Part shown: positions 30,986-37,324 of the stretch, piece by piece | How the letters are laid out: the number at the start of each line of letters is the position of its first letter | Position numbering within the stretch: the stretch's first letter is position 1 | Virus record (IMG/VR): IMGVR_UViG_3300033145_000262 | Span: 1-38,079 of that record | Source of the DNA: a virus | Length of the DNA: 38,079 nucleotides | Reading direction: 5' to 3' (one strand) | Position numbers and translations under genes: made by a program | The notes under the pieces: model-generated | Databases searched by the model: none | Seen by the model: only the letters and a program-made list of their open reading frames with translations | What the model was told of the DNA's origin: nothing

Positions 30986-31210
30986 TCAAAACCTCTTAGG
31001 ATTATCTACAGGCTCTACTATAGTAAATAATAAATCATCTCTGATCTCATAAGCAGCTCTGCCCCCTATAGTCCATACATCCATAAGCATTTGATTAATT
31101 CTAACTAATGTAATCTTATCCCTATATGTTGCTCCTATTAGCTTTCTGATCTTGTCCATTGGTATTGTTACTGTTCTTGTTTTTTCTAATGTCTTTATTT
31201 CTTCTGCCAT
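30986..31210 (-). CDS. Small protein upstream of ParB-like gene
   Basis: 74 residues: a basic helix-strand start (KTRTVTIPMDKIRKLIGATY), then LVRINQMLMDVWTIGGRAAY, and a strand with acidic end. AGGAGG precedes the start. No family is recognised. Located just before the ParB/methyltransferase/terminase set, so possibly a regulatory subunit or adaptor. Confidence 0.55.
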   Translation of the reverse strand: MAEEIKTLEKTRTVTIPMDKIRKLIGATYRDKITLVRINQMLMDVWTIGGRAAYEIRDDLLFTIVEPVDNPKRF

Positions 31211-31224
31211 GATCTCAGCCTCCT

Positions 31225-31470
31225 TTAGATCTTATTGATCTCATTGATTACATCTTTCATTGTGATTGGTCTCTCTTTGTCTCCTGCCTTGATCTTTCCA
31301 TACTTAATGAAATCAGACAGTCTTTCTTTTATTCCTTTGATAGTCACAGCCATATGATCTGATACCATCTCACTCTTTTTGAAATACTTATCAAAAAATG
31401 CCTGTTTCTCATCCTTATCTTTCCAGTCAATGTTTTTCCATAGCTTCTTTGGTTCTTTTGGTTCTTCCAT
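31225..31470 (-). CDS. Small charged helical protein, unknown
   Basis: 81 residues from ATG 31470, behind GGAGGG; the longer frame upstream overlaps the zinc-ribbon gene and is rejected. Rich in Lys, Asp and Glu, with helices around DWKDKDEKQAFFDKYF and GIKERLSDFIKYGKI, and an ending MKDVINEINKI. No family is recognised. Confidence 0.55.
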   Translation of the reverse strand: MEEPKEPKKLWKNIDWKDKDEKQAFFDKYFKKSEMVSDHMAVTIKGIKERLSDFIKYGKIKAGDKERPITMKDVINEINKI

Positions 31471-31702
31471 GTTTATCCCTCCTCTTGTTGTATCTAATCT
31501 TAGGCCTTGATTGTAACTTCTTAACCATAACCTCAGCATCATCATAATCATGAGAAACCTTTGCTCTTGTAAAGGATCCATTCTTTTCAAAATCTTTCTT
31601 ACAATCTCTGCATACTTCTTTGCCATTGATCTCCTGCAACTTAGATGTATGAATATCGCAATGATCACACTTGATTGGTTCAAAACTCTTAGCTGATGTC
31701 AT
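31427..31702 (-). CDS. Zinc-ribbon protein with basic tail
   Basis: 91 residues from ATG 31702 (overlapping the upstream stop, ATGA). Residues ~12-36 have CDHC and CRDC, the usual two knuckles of a zinc ribbon. The C-terminal half is strongly basic (KIRYNKRRDKHGRTKRTK), which suggests nucleic-acid binding. It overlaps the next gene by 44 bases. Confidence 0.6.
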   Translation of the reverse strand: MTSAKSFEPIKCDHCDIHTSKLQEINGKEVCRDCKKDFEKNGSFTRAKVSHDYDDAEVMVKKLQSRPKIRYNKRRDKHGRTKRTKEAMEKH

Positions 31703-31887
31703 TTCTTCTTGCCCCAAATTAATTCAATAGTGTAATTCCAGACCTGAAATAAAGCTCTTAGCCATAATATCCATATCTCTGATATTATAGTGAGAACTGC
31801 ATAAAGACAAAGAACTATGATAATCAATATAACTGGTGAAAATGCAAATAAGAGTATCCCCAATAATAAATAGTCTATCCATATCAT
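31699..31887 (-). CDS. Small membrane protein, two spans
   Basis: 62 residues from ATG 31887 (ATGA overlap). Two hydrophobic segments run from about residue 5 to 45 (LLLGILLFAFSPVILIIIV), then an aromatic stretch and a basic end (LIWGKKK). It looks like a small integral membrane protein; function unknown. Confidence 0.55.
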   Translation of the reverse strand: MIWIDYLLLGILLFAFSPVILIIIVLCLYAVLTIISEIWILWLRALFQVWNYTIELIWGKKK

Positions 31888-32054
31888 TTTGTATATGTCT
31901 GTCCGCAAACCATGCAAAAGCCATCCTTGATAGATGTACTATTGCATTCAGGATTTGGGCATCTTTTCAACTTCCCCCTTTCTTTTCTTGGCAATACTAA
32001 ATGATATGGTTTTCCATCCTCCCCCATTCTCTTAGTCTCAATCTTTATTGTCAT
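31884..32054 (-). CDS. Zinc-ribbon protein, 56 residues
   Basis: ATG 32054 overlaps the stop of the TFIIB-like microgene (TAATG); a start at 32087 would overlap it by 34 bases. Basic N-terminus (RKERGKLKR), then a zinc ribbon C-P-N-P-E-C, 10 residues, C-M-V-C. Probably another nucleic-acid or protein-binding microprotein. Confidence 0.6.
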   Translation of the reverse strand: MTIKIETKRMGEDGKPYHLVLPRKERGKLKRCPNPECNSTSIKDGFCMVCGQTYTK

Positions 32055-32155
32055 TATTCTATCACAGTACCGCATCTGCTGCACCATGCCTCATTTTGAT
32101 TTTTCCTTATATCTGTACACCCACATGATGGGCATTTCCAATCTGTAAATATCAT
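32054..32155 (-). CDS. 33-residue TFIIB-like zinc ribbon
   Basis: ATG 32155 overlaps the upstream stop (ATGA). Cysteines: CPSCGC near the N-terminus, 12 residues later CSRCG followed by TVIE. This resembles the TFIIB/transcription-factor zinc ribbon (CPxCG ... C-x2-CGxVIE), which in archaea touches RNA polymerase. Only the ribbon is present, with no cyclin-fold core, so if it acts on transcription it could be a decoy; it may equally be a generic ribbon. Confidence 0.5.
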   Translation of the reverse strand: MIFTDWKCPSCGCTDIRKNQNEAWCSRCGTVIE

Positions 32156-32280
32156 TCTTTCATTGCTTTTCTTATAGCATGACTCCAGATAACTCTATAG
32201 ATATACACTCCACCCAAAGTAAAAACGCATGCTAATATGTACACTATATTGTCCAATGTTGTTGCTTCTTTAATTTTCAT
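32152..32280 (-). CDS. 42-residue single-span membrane protein
   Basis: ATG 32280 follows AGGAGG by eight bases, and the stop overlaps the next start (ATGA). One membrane segment (IVYILACVFTLGGVYIY), short N-terminal tail and basic C-terminus (HAIRKAMKE). Found by reading the gap. Function unknown. Confidence 0.5.
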   Translation of the reverse strand: MKIKEATTLDNIVYILACVFTLGGVYIYRVIWSHAIRKAMKE

Positions 32281-32284
32281 ATTA

Positions 32285-32866
32285 TCAACCTCCTGCCTCT
32301 ATAGCTTTCATTGCCTTTTTTATCCTGTTGAACTCTTCATTAGCATTCTTTGATTTATTTACATCAGGATGATACTGCTTGCTTAAATGCTTAAACCTGC
32401 TCTTTGCTTCTTCTAGAGTTGCATCCTTATTCAGATTTAGAATATCATAAGGATCATTGCTTGTTGGATCAGGCAGAGACTCATATCCTTTGAAAGCCTG
32501 CTCTACACTTTCAATGCCTCTCTCTATGCCTAAAACTCTATAATGCAAGAACTGCTCTACTGCAGCAAGATTGTTAGTGATATTATTCTGCAAATGGCTG
32601 CTAAAACAATACATGGTCTTATTCAATACATACTCAACCTCTGATCTCTCTCCACCACTTGATATTTTTATCTCATTCTGCTGCACACCAATCCTAGCAA
32701 GCCAATTCCTTATGTCTCTTTTCAATTGTTCTGATGTTCTCTTGGTCTTTATAGACTTGAAATTGACCTCTGCTGTGATTATCTCTGTCAATTTGTTTCC
32801 ACAATCTAAGCAGAACTTTCCCTCTTTCTGTGTTCTATTACAGCTGTCACATTTAAATATCTTCAT
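32285..32866 (-). CDS. J-domain protein with N-terminal zinc ribbon
   Basis: 193 residues from ATG 32866, behind GGAGGG. N-terminus: C-x2-C at 6-9 and C-x2-C at 19-22. Residues ~138-190 are a J domain (DPYDILNLNKDATLEEAKSR, HPD at 166-168, then ANEEFNRIKKAM). The middle is helical. J domains stimulate Hsp70 ATPase, so it could recruit host DnaK (if present) for virus assembly or replication. It lacks DnaJ's Gly/Phe and CxxCxGxG regions; a separate CxxCxGxG gene lies 0.8 kb upstream. Confidence 0.8.
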   Translation of the reverse strand: MKIFKCDSCNRTQKEGKFCLDCGNKLTEIITAEVNFKSIKTKRTSEQLKRDIRNWLARIGVQQNEIKISSGGERSEVEYVLNKTMYCFSSHLQNNITNNLAAVEQFLHYRVLGIERGIESVEQAFKGYESLPDPTSNDPYDILNLNKDATLEEAKSRFKHLSKQYHPDVNKSKNANEEFNRIKKAMKAIEAGG

Positions 32867-33042
32867 ATTAATCCCTCCACACATATTCTATGATACTGAT
32901 CGCAATTCTGATAATCTTTGTTACAGCAATTGTCTGAACCATAATGTCCATACTCACATCCATCTGCCATTGGGCAGATCTCTCCATCTAAAGTAGTAAA
33001 AATATTACTTTCTAAGATCTCAACTAGATCAGGCTCAGTCAC
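32863..33042 (-). CDS. 59-residue Cys-rich protein
   Basis: GTG start at 33042 behind GGAGG, overlapping the upstream stop (GTGA); its own stop overlaps the J-domain start (ATGA). Cysteines: C, C-x5-C pattern near the middle (CPMADGC), then a CC pair, C and C (NCDQYHRIC). Six or seven cysteines and two histidines can bind two metal ions or form disulphides. The N-terminus is acidic. No family is recognised. Confidence 0.55.
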   Translation of the reverse strand: MTEPDLVEILESNIFTTLDGEICPMADGCEYGHYGSDNCCNKDYQNCDQYHRICVEGLI

Positions 33043-33359
33043 TTTAGATCCTCCTCTTTAAGATTAAATCTGTCTTTCCACTTCTGTCTTTGTTGAACAA
33101 TAAAATTATGTATTACTCGCCCAGGTTCTCCTTGAGGTAAATTTAAATTAATTTTTCTATAATCTTCAATATCTTCTTTTACCCACTTGATTGCTTCTTG
33201 TTTTAGCATCTCTCTGAACTTAGGGGTAAACCATACTATAACATTCATGGGGCAATTCTTTGCTTGATGTGCTGCAGCCCAATCTAAAAATATCTTCTCT
33301 AAATCTTTTCTCTCTTTGAAATAAAGAGTTATATCATTGAGTGTTTTTAATTCAGTCAT
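33039..33359 (-). CDS. Helical charged protein of accessory cassette
   Basis: 106 residues: helix-rich (FKERKDLEKIFLDWAAAHQA), a strand (CPMNVIVWFTPKFREMLKQE), then a helix (WVKEDIEDYRKI) and a basic tail. Starts at 33359 with ATGA coupling. Function unknown. Confidence 0.55.
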   Translation of the reverse strand: MTELKTLNDITLYFKERKDLEKIFLDWAAAHQAKNCPMNVIVWFTPKFREMLKQEAIKWVKEDIEDYRKINLNLPQGEPGRVIHNFIVQQRQKWKDRFNLKEEDLK

Positions 33360-33706
33360 ATGATCATCTCCTTTAATTCTAGTATCATAATGTCAATGTC
33401 CTTATCAAGCTTTGACAGATCAATAACCTTGATGTCCTCTAATGGTGCATACTCCTGAACGCACTGCATCATCTCCTGGCTTTTTTTCTTGATACCTTTT
33501 GATTGTATCTCATAGCCATAGATCTGACCATCATCTAGAAACTGCACAACATCAATGATCCTTGATCCAACATTATACTCTATCTTGCTTTTAGATCCTT
33601 TCTCTATGATTAATTTATGCAGCAATACTTTGGCCAGGTAATGTCTCCAGGACTCTCTTTTTTCTGTGATTACATTTCCCTCTCCAATCTTATTTGATAA
33701 TGTCAT
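33356..33706 (-). CDS. Nuclease-like (PD-(D/E)XK-type) protein, possible
   Basis: 116 residues from ATG 33706, with GAGG upstream. The central segment YNVGSRIIDVVQFLDDG then YGYEIQSKGIKKK has the form of a restriction-type nuclease core: Asp in RIIDVV, then E-x-Q (instead of E-x-K) in YEIQSK. This matches the competence-nuclease/transposase-fold family only loosely. It may be a divergent or inactive nuclease. Confidence 0.5.
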   Translation of the reverse strand: MTLSNKIGEGNVITEKRESWRHYLAKVLLHKLIIEKGSKSKIEYNVGSRIIDVVQFLDDGQIYGYEIQSKGIKKKSQEMMQCVQEYAPLEDIKVIDLSKLDKDIDIMILELKEMII

Positions 33707-33795
33707 AAATCCTCTAATTCCCCTGTGCCATTGCATGCTCTGCATGGATCTCCACACCATAGCTCTCCTGTTCCATCACATCTACTGCATTTCAT
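33703..33795 (-). CDS. 30-residue DnaJ-type zinc finger (two CxxCxGxG)
   Basis: ATG 33795 overlaps the upstream stop (TAATG) and follows GGTGG by four bases; the stop overlaps the next start. The peptide contains two copies of CxxCxGxG (CSRCDGTG and CRACNGTG) separated by eight residues; this pair is half of a DnaJ zinc domain and could hold one zinc. It is separate from the J-domain gene at 32285. The pattern is specific enough that chance is unlikely. Confidence 0.65.
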   Translation of the reverse strand: MKCSRCDGTGELWCGDPCRACNGTGELEDL

Positions 33796-33929
33796 TATAC
33801 CACCTTTTTTAATTTTGATAACACTGTTACATTCCTAGTTATGAATGCATCAACCTTAGCATAAGCTTCTGTCTCATTCTCTGCTGTGATCTCTATTTCC
33901 TGTTTTGGTATCTCAAAGTAATATATCAT
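33795..33929 (-). CDS. 44-residue microprotein
   Basis: ATG 33929; TAA overlaps the next start (TAATG). A strand (MIYYFEIPKQEIEIT) then a helix (TEAYAKVDAFITRN) and a basic end. It resembles a small alpha/beta regulator. No clear ribosome site, and it overlaps the upstream gene by 17 bases. Function unknown. Confidence 0.45.
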   Translation of the reverse strand: MIYYFEIPKQEIEITAENETEAYAKVDAFITRNVTVLSKLKKVV

Positions 33930-34176
33930 CTTTATAGCAGCTCATCATTTTTGCTCCTGGCTGTCCAATACAAGTTACATCTTTGATGCCTTGTACTTCT
34001 TTCTCAATAACTATTGTATCATTGATGATCACTTGTTCTTTTATGATCTTCACTGGCATTGTTATATCATCACTCTTGTGATCTTGATAATAATTCACTC
34101 CTAGAGTAACACAAAATAATACAAGAACAATAAAAAATATTATTACCAACTCTTTATATGTTATTTCAAACTTCAT
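33913..34176 (-). CDS. Signal-anchor protein with extracellular tail
   Basis: 87 residues. One N-terminal membrane span (LVIIFFIVLVLFCVTLGV) then an extracellular region of short strands (IIKEQVIINDTIVIEKEV), with two cysteines (TCIGQ and SCYKD). It could be a phage spanin-like or superinfection-exclusion protein. Family not recognised. Confidence 0.55.
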   Translation of the reverse strand: MKFEITYKELVIIFFIVLVLFCVTLGVNYYQDHKSDDITMPVKIIKEQVIINDTIVIEKEVQGIKDVTCIGQPGAKMMSCYKDDILL

Positions 34177-34496
34177 GATCTCAACCTCCTTTTATCTTGG
34201 ATCCTAAAATATCTCCTGCCAATAGGCTTGGTCCATCTCATTACAATCAACTCCTCAGAAACAACATCACTCTCTAATCTAGATACAGGAAATATCAGCA
34301 AGTAAATACCAAAGATCTTGGCAACTAATATCTGTCTCCTCTCTGATTTTCCCATGAACCACTGGATCCATCCAGGAACGCATTGCTCAAGAAGTTGATC
34401 AAAAGCTTTCTTTCTCATTGTGGCAATCTTGATCATCATATCTGCTTTAGCTCTTGTAAGAGCATCAACTGGTGTAGGACTTAATATCATATTCAT
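34173..34496 (-). CDS. Membrane-associated small protein
   Basis: 107 residues: an amphipathic N-terminal helix (TRAKADMMIKIATMRKK), a motif CVPGWIQWFMGKSERRQ, then a hydrophobic stretch (~59-73, LVAKIFGIYLLIFPV) and a basic end (RRYFRIQDKRRLRS). Probably membrane-attached. Starts at 34496, overlapping the previous microgene (ATGA). Confidence 0.55.
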   Translation of the reverse strand: MNMILSPTPVDALTRAKADMMIKIATMRKKAFDQLLEQCVPGWIQWFMGKSERRQILVAKIFGIYLLIFPVSRLESDVVSEELIVMRWTKPIGRRYFRIQDKRRLRS

Positions 34497-34630
34497 TTAA
34501 TACCCCCCTTTATAAGAATGTACTCTCTCCATCCAATAGGCCTGCCAAGCTTGCTTGAAAGCTTCTGTTTGTCCTTTACTAGCTTTGCATGATCTGCATC
34601 CTCAAATACTTCATTAATTCTTTTTACCAT
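34493..34630 (-). CDS. 45-residue RHH/antitoxin-like microprotein
   Basis: ATG 34630 overlaps the upstream stop, and TGA overlaps the next ATG. The peptide contains EVFEDADHAKLVKDKQ and then GWREYILIKGG; the W-R-E-(Y/F)-I-L ending is seen in short archaeal ribbon-helix-helix/antitoxin proteins. Could be a DNA-binding dimer. Found by reading the gap. Confidence 0.5.
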   Translation of the reverse strand: MVKRINEVFEDADHAKLVKDKQKLSSKLGRPIGWREYILIKGGIK

Positions 34631-34875
34631 TTTATAAACATAGCCAGAGGGATATTGCCATTCAGCTCCTGCATCTTCTCCTCAATGCTCTTTATTGCTT
34701 TTGCTTCATTGAACTGATTTGGATTTATCTTTTGATCCTTAAAATATGCATAAGTAGTTGGAGGATCTGTTCTATAATCCCTATACAGTTTTGTGTTCTC
34801 AGTTATATTTTTCATAAATAACCTAGACTTGATCTCCTCAAATCCCATATCCTTTAATTGTTTTTCAGGTATCAT
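34624..34875 (-). CDS. First gene of the accessory operon, unknown
   Basis: 83 residues. Starts with KQLKDMGFEEIKSRLF, then YRDYRTDPPTTYAYFKDQK, and a helix rich in Lys/Glu. ATG 34875 lies at the end of a 4x GTAA repeat and about 27 bases from a TATA box, so the message has almost no leader. No family is recognised. Confidence 0.55.
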   Translation of the reverse strand: MIPEKQLKDMGFEEIKSRLFMKNITENTKLYRDYRTDPPTTYAYFKDQKINPNQFNEAKAIKSIEEKMQELNGNIPLAMFIKW

Positions 34876-34894
34876 ACTTACTTACTTACTTACT
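34876..34894. repeat. Four-unit tetranucleotide repeat in the promoter/start region
   Basis: Minus strand GTAA is repeated four times directly in front of ATG 34875 and overlaps the predicted transcription start. It is a short microsatellite between TATA box and start codon. Confidence 0.75.
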
Positions 34895-34895
34895 A

Positions 34896-34917
34896 AGTAT
34901 ATAAATATTGTTAAGCT
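34896..34917 (-). promoter_or_regulatory. Shared late-type promoter, copy C (accessory/packaging operon)
   Basis: Minus strand AGCTTAACAA followed by TATTTATATA (34907-34898). The stop codon of the Hjc gene (TAA, 34911-34913) is part of the element. Upstream of the gene starting at 34875 and through it the operon down to terminase. Confidence 0.7.
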
Positions 34918-35261
34918 AGACCACTAAGATCTTTATAATCTACATCACAAAAAAGGATCTTTCCTTTAGGTCCCTTATATGCTATTACTGGGATCATACC
35001 ATACTCTTGATCTAAAGCTAATAACTTAGCTTTTTCTTCTTTGTTTATTCTCTTTGCCATCTTGCACTCAACAGCCCAGACTATAGTAACTCTTAAAACA
35101 TCTGGATAGTTCACAGCAATTAAATCAGGAAAAGCAGAGGCTGATTGTCTTACTACAAAAAGACCTTTGTCCTGCAAATGCTTCTTTACTCGTCTTTCAA
35201 AAGCATCTCCTTTTTTTCTTGGAGCTGCTCCTCCTCTACGAACTCGCTTAGTTTTCGGCAT
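34911..35261 (-). CDS. hjc: Archaeal Holliday-junction resolvase (Hjc-like)
   Basis: 116 residues. KGDAFERRVKKHLQDKGLFV with Glu22, ASAFPDLIAV with Asp46, and AVECKMAK with Glu65-Lys67 give the PD-(D/E)XK active site of Hjc/Hje enzymes. Length and basic N-terminus (RRGGAAPRKK) fit. It would resolve branched replication or recombination DNA before packaging. GAGGG lies upstream of ATG 35261. Assignment is firm. Confidence 0.85.
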   Translation of the reverse strand: MPKTKRVRRGGAAPRKKGDAFERRVKKHLQDKGLFVVRQSASAFPDLIAVNYPDVLRVTIVWAVECKMAKRINKEEKAKLLALDQEYGMIPVIAYKGPKGKILFCDVDYKDLSGLA

Positions 35262-35289
35262 TTCTGTCCCTCATCATATGATACCTTGC

Positions 35290-35808
35290 TCATTTCTTTC
35301 TTTTCCCTGCTCGGATCTGCTTCATGATCTCAAGCTTGACCTTTACAAAATCATTCTTGATCTTATCACTCAATCCATTCTCTATGATCTCTCTGTCATT
35401 TTCCTTAAGATTAGTCCACACAGCATACAGCCAGTCATTATTCCTCTCTGCAGGTGGCTTAGCGAACTCCTCCTCAATCTTCTTTATGACACCATCCCTT
35501 TTCTCTTTCTCATAATGGACCTTAGCATTCTCCTCAGATTGCTTATGGAATGGTTCCAGTTCTTTGATATACTTCTCTATTTTAACTATTTCCTCTCTAG
35601 ACTTTTTCAGCACTTCTTCTGATAAAGATTTCTTATGCTCATCTTTTTCTACTTCATGACTCCTGATCCAACTTGTGAACTCTCTTGATGGTAGAGTAAC
35701 TACATTTCTCATTACTTCTGTCACTTCAACATCCCCATTACCTAAAACCTTGAATGTTCTCTTTGGATCATCTTGCACTATTTTACTTGCTTGTGGTTTC
35801 TTAACCAT
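35290..35808 (-). CDS. Coiled-coil protein upstream of the resolvase
   Basis: 172 residues from ATG 35808, behind GGAGGGG. A basic N-terminus, a short beta segment (FKVLGNGDVEVTEVMRNVV), then a long charged coiled coil (~65-125) and a helical end (DREIIENGLSDKIKNDFVKV). It could be a recombination or DNA-binding accessory. No family is recognised. Confidence 0.6.
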   Translation of the reverse strand: MVKKPQASKIVQDDPKRTFKVLGNGDVEVTEVMRNVVTLPSREFTSWIRSHEVEKDEHKKSLSEEVLKKSREEIVKIEKYIKELEPFHKQSEENAKVHYEKEKRDGVIKKIEEEFAKPPAERNNDWLYAVWTNLKENDREIIENGLSDKIKNDFVKVKLEIMKQIRAGKRKK

Positions 35809-36343
35809 TTTTATCCCCTCCTGCTGGTGTGATTTTTGGCTCATCATCTTTTATGATCTCTTCTGCCTTTTCTTCTGCATCCTTATTTGTCTGTATAGCT
35901 TCGTCATTTGCTGCTGTTTCTTCTGCTTTAGTTTCTTCTGGATCAGCTATATCTTTCTCAGGTACCTCATCCTCATGGCCTGATTTCCCTGCTCTCTCAA
36001 AATTGTTCCTTGCCTTTTCCTGCAATCTCACATCTTTGGGATCAACAGGATCCTCAACTTTCTCCTCTTTCCAAGTCTCTATAGTCTTTTTGATACTTGC
36101 AAAATCCTTAATCAAAGCCTTTCCTTTTTTAGTAAGTGTTATCTTATAGCTGTTCTGCTGCATATCCCTGTTTATTATTCCCTCCTCTTCAAATGCTTGC
36201 AGCACACTGTTGAGATGATAATAATTTATGTTCACTGACTCAGCAAGCTCTCTTATCTTTTTTCCATCCCCCATCTCTAGATTGAGCATCAGATTAAGAT
36301 AATTACTCTTGATTACAAATCTATATATTCCTGGACTTTTCAT
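35801..36343 (-). CDS. Winged-helix protein with acidic tail
   Basis: 180 residues. Residues ~10-85 form a winged helix of MarR/PadR kind (NLEMGDGKKIRELAESVN, YYHLNSVLQAFEEEGIINRD, YKITLTKKGKALIKDF). The last ~80 residues are a disordered acidic tail rich in Glu, Asp and Ala. Probably a transcription regulator; the tail may contact RNA polymerase or a histone. GGAGG before 36343. Confidence 0.72.
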   Translation of the reverse strand: MKSPGIYRFVIKSNYLNLMLNLEMGDGKKIRELAESVNINYYHLNSVLQAFEEEGIINRDMQQNSYKITLTKKGKALIKDFASIKKTIETWKEEKVEDPVDPKDVRLQEKARNNFERAGKSGHEDEVPEKDIADPEETKAEETAANDEAIQTNKDAEEKAEEIIKDDEPKITPAGGDKNG

Positions 36344-36687
36344 TGTTTTGCCTCCTTAGACTCTTTTATTTTTTTCTGCAGAGCATCTAATTTCTCTTGT
36401 GTAATCTTCTCAAATGGCTCTGTAAGAATAAGTATATTTGGTATTGTCCACTTCATTTTAGTTTTTGCATGATAAAGAAGTTGTTTAAAATTAGCAACTG
36501 ACTCTGCAGGAACTACAATATAATAAAGTTTGTTCTGTTCAAGCTCTTCTAACTTACCTACAAACTTATGCAATTTATCATCAGCAACACTTGTCATAAA
36601 CTTTGCATGTTCTTTCCATGCTTTTTTAGATCTAAAGTGATCCTTGATCCTTGCCAATACTTTTTTAATAGTTTCTTTTCCTAGCAT
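36340..36687 (-). CDS. Small alpha/beta protein, unknown
   Basis: 115 residues from ATG 36687, behind AGGAGGG (upstream in-frame ATG at 36717 rejected). Basic helical start (KKVLARIKDHFRSKKAWKEH), then an alpha/beta core (KLYYIVVPAESVANFKQLLY, PNILILTEPFEKIT), and a helical end. The core looks like a small Rossmann-type or nuclease-like fold but no motif is diagnostic. Confidence 0.55.
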   Translation of the reverse strand: MLGKETIKKVLARIKDHFRSKKAWKEHAKFMTSVADDKLHKFVGKLEELEQNKLYYIVVPAESVANFKQLLYHAKTKMKWTIPNILILTEPFEKITQEKLDALQKKIKESKEAKQ

Positions 36688-36811
36688 CTTTTCCCTCCTT
36701 TGACTTATGATCAACAATCTTGATTATTATATTGTCTTTCTTGCTCTCAAGCTTTCCATACCTAAGCAATCTTTCTGCATCAACTCTGGCTATTAATATC
36801 TCTTGAACCAT
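36665..36811 (-). CDS. 48-residue basic microprotein
   Basis: ATG 36811 follows AGGAGG by seven bases and the frame ends in TAA 36665-36667, overlapping the next gene by 23 bases. The peptide has two strands (EILIARVDAERLLRYGKLES, then NIIIKIVDHK) and a basic end; fits a small beta/alpha regulator. Found by reading the gap. Function unknown. Confidence 0.45.
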   Translation of the reverse strand: MVQEILIARVDAERLLRYGKLESKKDNIIIKIVDHKSKEGKDARKRNY

Positions 36812-37007
36812 CCTGCATCCTCCTCTTTATTTTCTGATTGTACTTGATCTCATCAATAGCATTGGCATGTCTTGCCAGTTCCTGCTTTCTGTATTCAGCA
36901 TGATTTATCCTGCTCTGCTCCATCTTTCCATCATGCCATTGGTTGATCAGCTTCTTTCCATACTCAAAAGCCTGATCCAATAAATTTCTAATATCATCTT
37001 TATTCAT
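36780..37007 (-). CDS. Small charged helical protein
   Basis: 75 residues, nearly all helix: RNLLDQAFEYGKKLINQWHD, then INHAEYRKQELARHANAI and a basic segment (KIKRRMQDG). Possibly nucleic-acid binding. The start at 37007 is coupled to the upstream gene (ATGA). No family is recognised. Confidence 0.55.
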   Translation of the reverse strand: MNKDDIRNLLDQAFEYGKKLINQWHDGKMEQSRINHAEYRKQELARHANAIDEIKYNQKIKRRMQDGSRDINSQS

Positions 37008-37324
37008 TGTAAATAAAACCCCTCAATATTATCATCTACAATAATTTCTATTCCAAAAACTGAGATTGTTTTATATTTGCAAGAAGTATGGACAACCCTA
37101 TGTGTATCTAATATAAGCTGTTGTATAAAATCATAACTCTCTGAACTCACAACAAGCTTTTTAGGTTCTCTACCTTTTGCTTTATTTTTATCAATCAATA
37201 ACTGTATCTCTTGTAGTGTTAAAAATCCTGATGATATTCTTTTGATTTCATTATGAAGATAATTTATTTTGCTCAGAAGATTATAATATTTTGATTTTTT
37301 AATTAACTTATATCCTAACATCAT
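37004..37324 (-). CDS. Unknown protein of the right operon
   Basis: 106 residues: basic helical start (YKLIKKSKYYNLLSKINYLH), a linker with DKNKAKGREPKKLVV, and an alpha/beta C-terminal part (ESYDFIQQLILDTHRVVH, SVFGIEIIVDDNIEGFYL). The C-terminal GIEIIVDDNI pattern resembles the end of small phage proteins that present a strand to a partner. Function unknown. Confidence 0.55.
   Translation of the reverse strand: MMLGYKLIKKSKYYNLLSKINYLHNEIKRISSGFLTLQEIQLLIDKNKAKGREPKKLVVSSESYDFIQQLILDTHRVVHTSCKYKTISVFGIEIIVDDNIEGFYLQ

Noticed and set aside
31225-31683. 152-residue version of the gene ending at 31225
   Set aside because: The N-terminal half coincides with the zinc-ribbon gene in another frame; ATG 31470 has a strong GGAGGG.
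33356-33706. Confident call as active PD-(D/E)XK nuclease
   Set aside because: The usual E-x-K is E-x-Q and other landmarks are weak, so only a possible, perhaps inactive, nuclease is listed.
35185-35293. 35-codon ORF overlapping the start of the resolvase gene
   Set aside because: Although it begins with an ATGA overlap, most of it lies inside the Hjc gene in another frame and it has no recognisable features.
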